Assembly (NCBI GenBank): GCA_018402235.1
Contig: JAGYJJ010000004.1
Coordinates: 951,256-1,015,255, forward strand
DNA length: 64,000 bases
From: Candidatus Nanopelagicales bacterium
Lineage (GTDB): Bacteria; Actinomycetota; Actinomycetes; S36-B12
Direction of reading: 5' to 3'
Under the pieces are notes generated by a model. The model had not been told where the DNA came from and searched no databases. It was given only the letters and a program-made list of their open reading frames with translations. Positions 18,744 to 28,542 of this stretch are shown piece after piece (position 1 is the stretch's first letter; every line of letters starts with the position of its first letter). The position numbers were made by a program, and so were the translations under genes.

Positions 18744-19799
18744 CTACCGAGGTGCTTCCGGGGCATCCGCAGCCGGTGGCCGACACACCATCGCGACCAC
18801 ATCGCCGGTGAGAGACCAGGGCCCTGCGGAGAAGGGAATAAGCAGTGCGTCCCCGCGCGCGATTTCCTGCCCGTGATCGCCGAAGGTCATCACACCGCGT
18901 CCGTCGGTAGCGATAACGATCGCGAAGCCTGCTTCCACCGATTCGCCTGCGGCTCCAGGTGCAAGCCGATGAAGCCGGAAGTAGGGATCAGCAGCAGCCG
19001 GAAGCGCTGTGATCAGCCCCTGGGCCTCAATGTCCTCTCGCTTAACTACGAGCCGATCCAAATCCGAATCAGCAATAGCGCTGGTATCCACTGCTTGAAG
19101 TGCGGTCTCGAAGCCGAGGTCGAGGTGGCCGTCCTTGAACCCATCGACCGCGAAGCCCTCCCACTCCAGCAGGATCGATAGATCCGTGGGCTCTTGCAGT
19201 TCCAGGACGAACACACCTTCTTGCACGGTGTGCGGCAGACCCGCCGGGACGAGCATTGCATCACCCGGGCGCACCTCACGCGTGCGTAGCGCAGCAAGCA
19301 GCGCTTCACTGTCGCGATCCATCACCCATGTGCGCATCTGATCCATCGACATTTGCTTGGCGAAACCAACGCCCACCCTGGCGCCTTCAGGGGCATCGAG
19401 CACATACCAAGCTTCGGTCTTGCCGTGCGCGAGGCCGAGGTGTGTGCGCGAGAAGTCGCGGGTTGGGTGCAGGTGCACCGGCAGCCGCTGATCGAGATCA
19501 AGGAGTTTGACGAGCAGCTCGGTGCTGGATCCGTAGCGATCAACGTGTTCGGGCCCCAGCCAGGCATTCGGATCGGCACTGACTTCCTCGGCCAGATATT
19601 TGCCATCCGGCAACACGGTCAGGCCGGCCGGCGCCTGGCCGAAACGTGCAGTTGCCGAACCGATCCACTCTTCGGGTCTGCGCGGTCCACCCGGCCCATG
19701 GCGCAGCGCACCGATGCGATCCCCGCCACGGTAAAAGTGATCGAACTGATTGACCGGAAGGACGATCGGGGAATCAAGGTTCACGAACGGCACCCACAT
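18744..19799 (-). CDS. manA: class I mannose-6-phosphate isomerase
   Basis: Cupin-fold isomerase interconverting fructose-6-phosphate and mannose-6-phosphate for mannosylated glycans. Metal and active-site motifs are PVHLHPTRDF, GKTEAWYVLDAPEGARV and PAGLPHTVQEG, followed by LELQEPTDLSILLEW. The length of 351 residues is on the short side for class I. The exact start is uncertain, because the annotated one overlaps the dacB end by about 19 bp and GTG codons follow within 15 bp. Confidence 0.85.
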   Translation of the reverse strand: MWVPFVNLDSPIVLPVNQFDHFYRGGDRIGALRHGPGGPRRPEEWIGSATARFGQAPAGLTVLPDGKYLAEEVSADPNAWLGPEHVDRYGSSTELLVKLLDLDQRLPVHLHPTRDFSRTHLGLAHGKTEAWYVLDAPEGARVGVGFAKQMSMDQMRTWVMDRDSEALLAALRTREVRPGDAMLVPAGLPHTVQEGVFVLELQEPTDLSILLEWEGFAVDGFKDGHLDLGFETALQAVDTSAIADSDLDRLVVKREDIEAQGLITALPAAADPYFRLHRLAPGAAGESVEAGFAIVIATDGRGVMTFGDHGQEIARGDALLIPFSAGPWSLTGDVVAMVCRPPAADAPEAPR

Positions 19800-21100
19800 T
19801 CGGCGAGACGGCTGGCAATGCGGTCCATTGTGTCGCGCGCCTGCGCCTGGCTTCGCACGTTATTCCCGATCAGGACGAAGACCAAGGGTCGACCGTCGTC
19901 GTCGAGCACGGTTCCAGCGAGTGATCCGACTCCCGTTAACGTGCCCGTTTTGGCCCGCACCACGCCGCGGCCCGGGTTGGTTGCTTTGGTGGCGAACCTG
20001 TTGGCAAGGGTTCCGGTAACACCGGCAACTGCAAGTCCTTGCACGATAGGCGCCCAGCGCTCACCGCGGACCACATCGACCAGCACTTCCGCGATGGCTG
20101 CGGGGGCCACCTTGTTGCGACCCGACAGCCCGCTGGCGTCGACGAGTTCCATCGATGAGGTGTCGACTCCCGCGCTCGTCAGGATCTGCGTGGTAGCGGC
20201 TGCGCCACCGGCGAAGGATCCGTCGCCCAGCACTTCCTTGCCAACAAGGTGACCGAGTGCTTCGGAGACGTCGTTGTCCGATCCGGTGAGCATCTCCTTG
20301 ACGATCTCGGTAATGGTGACCGACTCCACGCGGGCAACTTCACTGACTCCCGCCGGAGCCACTCCCCGAGAAATGCGATTCACCTGCACGCCACGCTTTT
20401 CCAACAGGTTCGCAAAAACCTGCGCAGCCTTCTCCGATGGATCGCTGACCCGGGCACGTGACGAAGAAGTACGTCTGCCTTGATCAATCATCAACGCTGT
20501 GACCGGCGCAGCAACGCCCGCTGCGGGGAAACCTTTGGGCCACCCTGGACCGAGGAGACGACCAGAGAAGAGTGAATCGTCGAAGACGATGTCGATGCGG
20601 TTGCGCGTGCCGAGTTTCGTTGCAGTGTCCCTAGCAAGACGACGAAGGGACGCCGGCCCCTGCGGAAGTGAGTCCGTCTTCAATGCCCGCGGCAACGTGG
20701 CATCGCCGCCACCGATGAGATAAACGGTGTTGCCCTGTTGCGCGGTTCGCGTTGCGAGCCTTGCGTTCGGGCCCAGCGCCTCCAGCGCCGCGGCAGCGGT
20801 GAAGATCTTGACCGTCGATGCCGGGATGAGCGCGCGCGAAGCCTGCTTGTCGAACAAGGTCTGCTCGGTGCCCGGATCCACCACGACAACTCCCGAACGC
20901 CGCAGGGCATCGGACCGCGCCAGTCGATTGATCTGCTCTCGCACTCCGGCGGGAGTGGGGGCGGTTCCGTTGAGGGCGCTGACGGGGCTCCACCCGGTGG
21001 AGGCCGACGCCGGAGCTGGCAGGGAGTCGGCGGCGTGGGCGACGGGCACCGAACCGAACGCCACGGCTGCTCCCAGAGCCGCCACCCAGATCCGCCGCAC
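19781..21100 (-). CDS. dacB: D-alanyl-D-alanine carboxypeptidase / endopeptidase (PBP4 type)
   Basis: Periplasmic-side serine peptidase trimming peptidoglycan peptides. The penicillin-binding triad is present: PASTVK (serine about residue 95), SDN in GSDNDVSEALGH, and KTG in VRAKTGTLTG. An N-terminal signal peptide (RRIWVAALGAAVAFG...AHA) directs export. I prefer the GTG at 21100, which has a GAAGGGG ribosome site, over the TTG at 21118. The large domain inserted between SxxK and SxN is typical of DacB. Confidence 0.9.
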   Translation of the reverse strand: MRRIWVAALGAAVAFGSVPVAHAADSLPAPASASTGWSPVSALNGTAPTPAGVREQINRLARSDALRRSGVVVVDPGTEQTLFDKQASRALIPASTVKIFTAAAALEALGPNARLATRTAQQGNTVYLIGGGDATLPRALKTDSLPQGPASLRRLARDTATKLGTRNRIDIVFDDSLFSGRLLGPGWPKGFPAAGVAAPVTALMIDQGRRTSSSRARVSDPSEKAAQVFANLLEKRGVQVNRISRGVAPAGVSEVARVESVTITEIVKEMLTGSDNDVSEALGHLVGKEVLGDGSFAGGAAATTQILTSAGVDTSSMELVDASGLSGRNKVAPAAIAEVLVDVVRGERWAPIVQGLAVAGVTGTLANRFATKATNPGRGVVRAKTGTLTGVGSLAGTVLDDDGRPLVFVLIGNNVRSQAQARDTMDRIASRLAECGCRS

Positions 21101-21216
21101 CGCTGCCCCTTCGTCCAACTCACTAACCCGGCTACCCTACGCAAAGGGGCCGCCGCCACCGGCCAGCGTTTGCCAGGCGCGCTCACCAGACGACTTCAGC
21201 TGATGCGGGGATAACT

Positions 21217-21714
21217 ATGGAACCTCTCGAATTCAACGTCACCATCGAAATCCCCGCCGGCAGCCGCAACAAGTACGAAATGGATCACGAGACCGGGCGG
21301 ATCCGCCTCGACCGCATGCTCTTCACCTCCACGCGCTACCCCCATGACTACGGCTACATCGACGACACCCTGGGCCTGGACGGCGATCCCCTCGACGCCC
21401 TCGTGCTCGTCCAAGAGCCAACCTTCCCGGGAGTCTTGATCCGCTGCCGAACGGTGGGCATGTTCCGCATGACCGATGAGGCCGGTGGCGATGACAAGGT
21501 CCTGTGTGTTCCCGCTGGCGACCCACGGATGGAGCACATGCGCGATATCCACCACGTTGCCGAATTCGATCGCCTGGAAATCCAGCACTTCTTTGAGGTC
21601 TACAAGGATCTGGAGCCGGGCAAATCCGTCGAAGGTGCCACCTGGGTGGGCCGGACGGAGGCGGAGAAGGAAATCCACGAATCCTGGGCAAGGCACCAAC
21701 CGACCCGGCACTGA
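21217..21714 (+). CDS. ppa: inorganic pyrophosphatase
   Basis: Hydrolyses pyrophosphate to drive biosynthetic reactions. A family I enzyme of 165 residues: [20 protein letters not shown] at the start, [20 protein letters not shown] as metal-binding core, and [13 protein letters not shown]. Mg-binding aspartates are intact. It is divergent from dacB. Confidence 0.96.
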   Translation: MEPLEFNVTIEIPAGSRNKYEMDHETGRIRLDRMLFTSTRYPHDYGYIDDTLGLDGDPLDALVLVQEPTFPGVLIRCRTVGMFRMTDEAGGDDKVLCVPAGDPRMEHMRDIHHVAEFDRLEIQHFFEVYKDLEPGKSVEGATWVGRTEAEKEIHESWARHQPTRH

Positions 21715-21790
21715 TAGACCTAGCACTGAACTGACGAAGGTCCCGAACACTCCCTCACTTCGGCCCTGCCTCCAGGGCGCCTCCCGGGCA

Positions 21791-21796
21791 TACCGT
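21791..21796 (+). promoter_or_regulatory. putative -10 element, leaderless start
   Basis: TACCGT lies 7 nt before the ATG of the SQR-like gene with only a G-rich spacer between them, consistent with a transcript starting at the ATG. Confidence 0.42.
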
Positions 21797-21803
21797 CGGG
21801 GGT

Positions 21804-23078
21804 ATGAGGAGATTATTGATTCTGGGTGGTGGGACCGCCGGCACGATGGCGGCCAACAAGCTCTACAAGGAACTCGACCAGGGCCAGTGGCAGATCACCG
21901 TCATCGATGCCGACGACGATCACCGCTACCAGCCGGGCTACCTATTCATGCCCTTCGGCACCTACAAACCCTCGCAGGTAACCAAGTCCCGTCGAGCAAC
22001 GCTGAACTCCGGCGTTGATCTGCAGTATGGCGATATCGATGTGGTGCGCCCAGAAGAGCAAAAAGTCTCACTCACCAACGGACGTGAATTCGCCTATGAC
22101 ATTTTGATCATCGCGACCGGCGTGAGCCCGCGGCCCGATCAGACCGACGGAATGCTCGGGGCCCAGTGGCGCGACTCCGTTCACGAGTTCTACAGCTACG
22201 ACGGTTCGGTCACCTTGGCCGAGAAGCTCAAGGACTGGCCGGGTGGGCGTCTGGTGATCAACATCGTCGATATGCCGATCAAGTGCCCGGTCGCTCCGCT
22301 GGAGTTCGCCTTCCTGGCCGACGGCTACTTCAAGGACAAAGGCATGCGTGACAAGGTCGAGATGACCTACGTGACCCCACTGCCCGGTGCCTTCACCAAG
22401 CCAATCGCCGCCGAGGCTTTTGGCACCACGCTGGACGACAAAGGCATCGCAGTGGAGTCGGACTTCATGTTGATGGAGATCGATAACGAGAAGAAGGCCC
22501 TGGTCTCCTACGACGAGCGCGAGGTGCCCTTCGATCTGCTGGTCACAGTCCCACTGAATATGGGGCAGGACTTCATTGGACGTTCCGGGTTGGGCGATGA
22601 GCTCAACTTGGTGCCGGTGGACAAGTTCACCCAGATCTCAACCCAGTTCGACACCATCTTCGCTCTGGGCGACGCCAACAACATCCCGGCGTCCAAGGCT
22701 GGGTCGGTGGCGCACTTCGAGATCGACATCTTCGTGGAGAACTTCCTGCAGCACATCGCGGGTGCGGAGATGTCCCACAAGTTCGACGGTCACGCCAACT
22801 GCTTCATCGAAACCGGTGGCGGCAAGGCGATGCTCATCGACTTCAACTACGACTACGAACCCCTGCCCGGCAAGTTCCCCTACGCCGGCGTGGGTCCGAT
22901 GAACCTGCTGAAGGAAAGCCGCATCAACCACCTGGGCAAACTCGCGTTCCGCTGGATCTACTGGAACGTACTGATGCCGGGTCGCTCGATGCCACTACCA
23001 GCGCTCATGTCCTTGAAGGGCAAGCGCACCGATCTGCTGGAAACCGAACAAGAAAAAGAGCCGGCGCTTTCGGCTTAG
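21804..23078 (+). CDS. NAD(P)/FAD-dependent oxidoreductase, sulfide:quinone oxidoreductase-like
   Basis: A flavoprotein of 424 residues with the FAD motif LLILGGGTAGTMAANKL at the N-terminus and the second flavin motif DTIFALGDANNIPASKAGS near 283-301. Only two cysteines sit at positions expected for SQR, Cys161 (IKCPVAP) and Cys333 (NCFIETGGG); the first of the classical three SQR cysteines is absent. A hydrophobic amphipathic C-terminus could bind the membrane. Adjacent TusE/DsrC and DsrE genes point to sulfide or persulfide chemistry. The exact substrate and SQR subtype are inferred. Confidence 0.75.
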   Translation: MRRLLILGGGTAGTMAANKLYKELDQGQWQITVIDADDDHRYQPGYLFMPFGTYKPSQVTKSRRATLNSGVDLQYGDIDVVRPEEQKVSLTNGREFAYDILIIATGVSPRPDQTDGMLGAQWRDSVHEFYSYDGSVTLAEKLKDWPGGRLVINIVDMPIKCPVAPLEFAFLADGYFKDKGMRDKVEMTYVTPLPGAFTKPIAAEAFGTTLDDKGIAVESDFMLMEIDNEKKALVSYDEREVPFDLLVTVPLNMGQDFIGRSGLGDELNLVPVDKFTQISTQFDTIFALGDANNIPASKAGSVAHFEIDIFVENFLQHIAGAEMSHKFDGHANCFIETGGGKAMLIDFNYDYEPLPGKFPYAGVGPMNLLKESRINHLGKLAFRWIYWNVLMPGRSMPLPALMSLKGKRTDLLETEQEKEPALSA

Positions 23079-23116
23079 AAAGCGCCCGCCGCGGCACAAG
23101 TGAGGAGTTGATTGCC

Positions 23117-23431
23117 ATGGCAACCACCGTTATCAACGGTAAGGAAGTCGTCGTCGACGATGAGGGCTTCATGACGCAATACGACCAATGGGACGAGGCC
23201 ATCGGCCAGGCACTAGCCACCGCCATTGGTGTCGACATGACCGACGAGCACTGGAAGGTCGTGAACTTCCTGCGGGAGGACTTCAAGGAGAAGGGCGAGA
23301 CGCCCACAATCCGCCGCGTTTCCACCGCTGGCGGTGTGGACACCAAGAAGTTGTTCCAGCTCTTCCCCAAGAAGCCGGCTAAGAAGATGTCTTACATCGC
23401 CGGTTTGCCCAAGCCGCACGGCTGCGTCTAG
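23117..23431 (+). CDS. TusE/DsrC/DsvC family sulfur relay protein
   Basis: A 104-residue protein ending in the family C-terminus GLPKPHGCV, where the penultimate cysteine carries the persulfide. The second cysteine of true dissimilatory DsrC, about eleven residues upstream, is replaced by serine, so this is the TusE-like single-cysteine type. The ATG at 23117 is preferred over a TTG at 23108 because GAGG sits at a normal distance from it. It lies between the SQR-like and DsrE-like genes, with which it likely exchanges sulfur. Confidence 0.85.
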   Translation: MATTVINGKEVVVDDEGFMTQYDQWDEAIGQALATAIGVDMTDEHWKVVNFLREDFKEKGETPTIRRVSTAGGVDTKKLFQLFPKKPAKKMSYIAGLPKPHGCV

Positions 23432-23443
23432 GAGGCGAACACC

Positions 23444-23953
23444 ATGACTGCCACAGCAGAGATGATCGTTCCCTCCTTCGACGACGAGAAGGAAACCGAT
23501 CGCACGCTGGCCATCATCTGCTCCAAGGGCAGTTTGGATATGGCCTACCCGGGACTCATCTTGGGCAATGCGGCCCTCGGCGAAGGTGTGGATGTGCACC
23601 TGTTCTTCACCTTCTGGGGCTTCGACATCATCACCAAGGGGCGAATGGAGCACCTGAAGTTCTCACCCGTTGGCAACCCAGCCGCCCACATGCCGGCCGC
23701 GCTCGCACCACTGCCCGGCATGACCACAATGGCGACCCACATGATGAACAAGTCGCTGAACGAACTGGACATCCCACCGGTTCCGGAGTTCTTGGAACTG
23801 CTCAAGGCCTCGGGGGCCAAAATCTGGGCCTGCCGGCTCAGCGCTGACATGAACCACCTCGATGAATCGGATCTGTTCGATGGTCTGGACGGGATCATCA
23901 ACGCGAGCGACTTCATCGAACTGACTGAGGGAGCGCAACTCCTCTTCATCTGA
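23444..23953 (+). CDS. DsrE/DsrF/DrsH-like (DsrE2) family protein
   Basis: A 169-residue protein with the DsrE2 pattern CSKGSLDMAYPGLILGNAA and the conserved cysteine of ACRLSADM (Cys130), the presumed sulfur-transfer residue. It follows the TusE-like gene by 12 bp and ends the three-gene unit before a hairpin. Members of this family accept persulfide sulfur and pass it to TusE/DsrC; the direction here is not known. Confidence 0.8.
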   Translation: MTATAEMIVPSFDDEKETDRTLAIICSKGSLDMAYPGLILGNAALGEGVDVHLFFTFWGFDIITKGRMEHLKFSPVGNPAAHMPAALAPLPGMTTMATHMMNKSLNELDIPPVPEFLELLKASGAKIWACRLSADMNHLDESDLFDGLDGIINASDFIELTEGAQLLFI

Positions 23954-23982
23954 GCGGGGGCTCAGATGAGCGCCTCTCACAG

Positions 23983-24014
23983 GTAGGGCCGGCTGCTTCG
24001 GGCACCGGCCCTAC
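23983..24014. terminator. bidirectional hairpin terminator candidate
   Basis: A perfect 10-bp stem (arms 23983-23992 and 24005-24014), extended inward by TGC/GCA around a TTCGG loop. It lies between the convergent DsrE-like and PstS-like genes. There is no T-run. Confidence 0.55.
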
Positions 24015-24037
24015 CGCTGTACGTACTGGATTACTTA

Positions 24038-25351
24038 CTAACCGTCTTCGGGTGCGGTCTCGTCATCGAGCACCTCATCGCCGGTAACCCCCATGGAGTC
24101 CTCTTCGTCCACGATGTCCTCTTCGAGGCCAGCTTCATCAGGCACGGTGCCGTCGCCAGCAGATCCGTCTTCGCTGATGCCGTCGTCCTGAACGGTGACG
24201 CGCAGCGGCGTGAAAGTCTGAACGCGGATGGGCTCGGGGAGCGGCGTCACGCCAAAGGTTTCCAGGGAGCCTTGGCCGGCCAACCGAACCATGTACTGCG
24301 CAAACAGCAGCGGCAGTGACTGATCATTGCCGTCGTCGCAGATCAACGCGTGGGCGTAAGCCTTCAACGGGCCAGCCCACCAGACCCGCGCCCTCAGCGA
24401 GCACGATCTTTGAGGAAGCAAGACTCGAAGTTGCCGGGTGTGGGGAATCCATCCCACGGCGGGGCTGGCGAAAATGTTTCCTGTGTCGTCGACGGTGATG
24501 GTCGATCGCGCCCGATCCGACCTTGTACAGCTGGACGTCGTCCGAAGTGATGACGGTGTCGACTTCCCTGGCCGTTTTCATCTGTGCCCTTGACGGGGAA
24601 GTTTGCGGTAGCGAAGAGTAACTCTGTGAAGGCTGTGAAGATGGGCAGGACCGCCATCCGAACCCTCCACAGCGACCATCTCCGCGATCAAATCGGCCTG
24701 CGTGGCGAACTTCTCCCCCACGTCGAGAGTGCTCACAACACCCTGCGGCCAACTCGATGGCGACTGCTGGACGATCCAAGAGGTCATGGCCTCCACCGAC
24801 CCCTGCGGCGTCTCGACGGACATGACTGCGATGTCCGGAAGGAGCGTGAGGTCGAAGTCCGGATTCTGCTCAACGATGGCCGGGTCTTCCCATGAAGTGA
24901 TCGAGCCACTGAGAATCCCCGCGACGATCTCGGGCGTGAAGACCAGTCCTTCCAGACCGATCACGTTGTACGCCATGGTGACCGGGTAGGCAAACGACGG
25001 GATGACGATGATCGAATCGGTTGGACACGATGCCGCCTGGAAATCGTTGACCACCTGATCGCTCGGCGTCTGACCGACGATCGCTACCGGAGCCGGATCG
25101 GTGATCGGCACCTCGGTGACGGTCTGGTCGGCGCACACAGAGGTGAGGGCCATACCGACCGAGTCGGCAACGCCCACGAACTCATCGGGTACTGCCACAT
25201 CAACGTTCCCGGTGCCGCACGTGATCTGTGCCTCGGCCCGGGCAGCTAGAACATCGGGTGGCATCGGTGGCGTGCACCCTGCCAGTAGTAGACCACCGCC
25301 CACCAACGCAGTGAGGACGATGCCTCGGGATCCTTGAGAAAGCCGAGACAT
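24038..25351 (-). CDS. PstS-like phosphate ABC substrate-binding lipoprotein (several frameshifts)
   Basis: The N-terminus is a lipoprotein signal (LVGGGLLLAGC, then TPPMPPD). The body has the PstS-type pattern MAYNVIGLEGLVFTPEIVAG followed by LSGSITSWEDP, then SVETPQGSVEAMTSW. After about 24630 the reading must change frame about four to five times to recover GTDENGQ, VDTVITSDDVQLYKVGSGA, TITVDDTGNIFASPAVGW and finally LLFAQYMVRLAGQGSLETFG, which ends in an acidic tail (DDETAPEDG). It follows pstS in the pst operon and is probably a second phosphate-binding or phosphate-sensing lipoprotein. It is either decayed or, more likely, badly sequenced. Confidence 0.65.
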
Positions 25352-25373
25352 CGTCCTCACCTTCGCGTTATGT

Positions 25374-25403
25374 CGTGATCGAACCTACGGTTCGATGATC
25401 ACG
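25374..25403 (-). terminator. imperfect hairpin after pstS
   Basis: Arms CGTGATC-GAACC and GGTTC-GAT-GATCACG pair with a 3-nt bulge between pstS and the lipoprotein gene. It could attenuate transcription into the second substrate-binding gene or protect the pstS 3' end. Confidence 0.35.
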
Positions 25404-25410
25404 AGTGGAA

Positions 25411-26468
25411 CTACTTGATTTCCTTGACAAGCTCGCGGGCCTTGGCCAGCACCTTGCCGCCAACCGGGACGTAGCCCAGGGAAGCTGCACGGGCCGGTCC
25501 GCACTTCTGAATCACGTAGTCCATGAACTGACGGACGCCGAGGCCGTTCGGGCCCTTGCCATCCGTGCGCGCCAGGCCGTAAGTGAAGATCGCGATCGGG
25601 TAGGCACCCTTGGCCTTCACGTTGTAGTTCAGCTGCACCAGACCCTGGGAGTTGAAGTTGGTCTGGTTGGCCAGAGCCTTGGCAGCAGAAGCCGAGGACG
25701 GAGCGACGAACTCGCCGTTAGCGCTTCTGCAAGCGCGCTGACGGGTAACCCTTGGCGTCGCCGAGGTCCACGTAGCCGATGGTTCCTTCCTTGGCCTGGA
25801 CGTTAGCGAGAACGCCCTGGTTGCCCTTACCCGCAACGGAGTTGGCCGGAGGCTTGCCACCGGGGAACGCGGTGGACATGTCGTCTTGGACCTTCGAGAA
25901 GATCGTCGGCGACCAAGCGTTCAGGTACTGCAGGAAGTTGTTCGTGGTACCGGAGCTGTCCGAGCGGTAGGAGATCGTGATGTTGGTTGCAGGAATACCC
26001 TTCGCGATACGCGGGTTGTCCTTCAAGATCTCACGATCGTTCCACTTGGTGATCTGACCGCCGAAGATCTTCGCCAGCGTCTTCTGCTTCAACTGGATCG
26101 AGGGGCCGAGCGAGCGACCGGTCTGCTTGTTCTTAAGGTTGATCGGCACGGTGATAGCGCCACCGACGTTGGGGATGTACTCCCAGCCGAAGGTGGGTTC
26201 ACCCGAGGAGTACTTCGAGTCGGTCTGGCCGAACACGAAGGTGCCCTTCGAGAAGTTGCCCTTACCGGTTCCGGAACCGGTCGAGGTGTAGGTGATGGTG
26301 AAATTGTTCTGGGAGCCGTTGAAGTCCGCAGCACACTGCTGCAAGAACACGGCCGGGAATGATGCTCCGCCACCGGGAATGGTCTCGGCGGCCTGAGCCC
26401 GGAACTGCGATGGCGACGGTTGATGCCGCCATGGCTGCACCGGCGACGATCGCGATTGTGCGACGCAC
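25411..26468 (-). CDS. pstS: phosphate ABC transporter substrate-binding protein (two frameshifts)
   Basis: Captures inorganic phosphate outside the membrane for PstCAB. The GTG at 26468 follows an AAGGAG site and starts a signal peptide (RRTIAIVAGAAMAASTVAIA). The mature part has IPGGGASFPAVFLQQ, TYTSTGSGTGKGNF, RSDSSGTTNNFLQYL and KEGTIGYVDLG. Frame changes are needed near 26405 (end of signal peptide) and near 25722, where KGYPSARL runs into the C-terminal fragment ending LVKEIK. Both lie in otherwise perfectly conserved PstS sequence. Confidence 0.9.
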
Positions 26469-26564
26469 TGGTTTCTCCTTCGGGTTGACTAACACTGCGT
26501 ACGGGACGCTAGGGGCGGAAGGTTGACGACAAAGGGCTCTCGGTAAACGAAACAGAGACCAGAA

Positions 26565-26601
26565 GATGAACAATGGCTGTACAGGTGAACGTCCGGTTAA
26601 C
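26565..26601 (-). promoter_or_regulatory. PHO-box-like direct repeats upstream of pstS
   Basis: On the minus strand GTTAACC and GTTCACC start exactly 11 bp apart, and a third copy, GTTCATC, lies 19 bp further on. The 11-bp spaced GTTCACC-type repeat is the binding pattern of actinobacterial PhoP. The site is in the pstB-pstS spacer, so pstS may have its own phosphate-starvation promoter. Confidence 0.55.
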
Positions 26602-26606
26602 AGGTA

Positions 26607-27449
26607 TCACCCGAAGCGACCGTTGACGTAATCCAGGGTTCGCTGATCCTTCGGGTTGCTGAAGATTTCCGTGGTGGGTCCCTGTTCGATGACGCGACCG
26701 GGCTCGTTCTCGGCCGCCAGGAAGAACGCGGTGTAGTCCGAGACCCGGACCGCCTGCTGCATGTTGTGGGTGACGATGATGATCGTCACATCTTTAGACA
26801 GTTCGCGGATCGTCTCTTCGATCTTCAGGGTTGAAGCGGGGTCGAGTGCCGAGCAGGGCTCGTCCATGAGAAGCACGTGCGGCTGAACAGCCAGTGCTCG
26901 AGCGATGACCAGACGCTGCTGCTGCCCGCCGGACAGTTCTCCGGCGGCATGGTCGAGGCGATCCTTGACCTCTGTCCACAGGCCTGCTGCCGTGAGAGTC
27001 TGCTCGACGATCTCGTCGTGGTTGTCGCGCTTCATGCCCGAGAGCTTCAATCCGGACAGCACATTGCCGCGGATCGTCATGCTCGGGAACGGGTTGGGCT
27101 TTTGGAAAACCATGCCGATCTGGAGGCGGATGTAGACCGGATCGATATCGGGTGAGTAGATGTCCTTGCCGTCGTAGTACACCTCACCCGCGAGAGCCGC
27201 GCCAGGCAGCAACTCGTGGAGACGGTTCAACGTGCGAATGAAGGTCGACTTGCCACAGCCAGACGGGCCGATGAGGGCCGTGCACGACTGCTCGGGGAAG
27301 TCGATATTCACTCCTTCGAGGACCTTGCGCTTGCCGAACCAGACGCTCACGTCCTGTGCCTTCATGGCAAGGGGTTTACTGTCAGTTCGCGAGGCTGCAG
27401 CGTAGGTCTCCTCGAGGGCGTCGACCCCTTCGAATTCAGACGTTGTCAT
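26607..27449 (-). CDS. pstB: phosphate ABC transporter ATP-binding protein
   Basis: Cytoplasmic ATPase of the Pst phosphate importer. It has Walker A GPSGCGKS at 61-68, the Q-loop region [19 protein letters not shown] (diagnostic of PstB), ABC signature LSGGQQQR and Walker [14 protein letters not shown]. The start at 27449 has an AGGAAAGGA ribosome site 3 bp upstream and gives 280 residues; an earlier in-frame start lies inside pstA. Confidence 0.95.
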   Translation of the reverse strand: MTTSEFEGVDALEETYAAASRTDSKPLAMKAQDVSVWFGKRKVLEGVNIDFPEQSCTALIGPSGCGKSTFIRTLNRLHELLPGAALAGEVYYDGKDIYSPDIDPVYIRLQIGMVFQKPNPFPSMTIRGNVLSGLKLSGMKRDNHDEIVEQTLTAAGLWTEVKDRLDHAAGELSGGQQQRLVIARALAVQPHVLLMDEPCSALDPASTLKIEETIRELSKDVTIIIVTHNMQQAVRVSDYTAFFLAAENEPGRVIEQGPTTEIFSNPKDQRTLDYVNGRFG

Positions 27450-27460
27450 GGCGTCCTTTC

Positions 27461-28542
27461 CTATTTTCCGACTCGTCCGCGTCCGATAACGCGAGCAAGG
27501 GTGAACAGAACAGCAACGAGAATCATGAGAGCGAGAGCCGAACCCCACGCACGGGTAACCGCATCCGGGTACGGAAGCGCAACATTGTTGAAGATGTACA
27601 CCGGCACGGACGCGATGGCCTGTCCAAAGGGGTTCAGAACAGTTCCATCGTTGTTACCAGCGGCAGGAGCAACGGTGCTGTTTCACCGATAACCCGGGCG
27701 ACACCTAGCAGGATCGCAGTGATGATGCCCGTACGTGCGGCGGGGATGACCACCTTGAGGACTGTGCGGGCCCTGGTCGAGCCCAGCGCCAACGCACCCA
27801 TCCGCAACTCGTCGGGAATTAACTTAAGGACTTCCTCCGCGGTACGGGCAACCGTAGGAAGCATCAAGATCGCGTAGGCAATGCCGCCGGCAAACGCGCT
27901 CTGGTTGAACAAGCCCGTGGATACCGCGATGGTCAAGATGAACAGGCCGGCCACCACGGAAGGCACACCCGACATCGCCTGGACGAAGAAGCGAACGTAG
28001 GGAACCGCGCGCCCCCGAACTTCGGTGATGTAAACGGCGGTTGCAATTCCAACCGGGACCGCGATGAGAGAAGCGATGCCCACGATGAGGAAGGTGCCGA
28101 GCATTGCGTGGCCGATGCCACCGTATTCCAGCGGCGTACTCGGATTGATGTACACACTGTTCTGGTAGAGAAAGTGTGCGCTTAGCGCCCTGAAACCACG
28201 AAGGATGAGTGATCCCAGAACTGAAACCAGGACAACAAGGCTGAACACGGTCGCACCAAGCGCTGTGACAATGATGAAGGAGTCGCCGATACTCCTCGTC
28301 CCGCGAGTCAGCCACGCAGATATGCCTGCCGCAATGGCCTGGAGCGGGAAGTAAATCACTACGAGAACGATGACGCCGGGAATGTCGGAGTAAACGAACA
28401 GCGCAGCAACGATCGCCGCGGGAATGATTACCGCCAAGATGACCGACAGTGTGAATTTACGGGGCTTCTTGCGCCACGGGCGCTGGAGTTGCTGCTCGGA
28501 AAGCTCCGTCAGACGCGACTGATCCAGTGTTTGCGTGCTCAC
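27461..28542 (-). CDS. pstA: phosphate ABC transporter permease PstA (one frameshift)
   Basis: Membrane subunit of the phosphate importer with about six helices. It contains the permease EAA-type loop [23 protein letters not shown] and, near the end, [14 protein letters not shown]. The frame breaks near 27660 and continues in another frame as [20 protein letters not shown] to a TAG at 27461, just before pstB. The recovered tail is the usual PstA C-terminus, so the break is probably an indel error. Confidence 0.9.
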
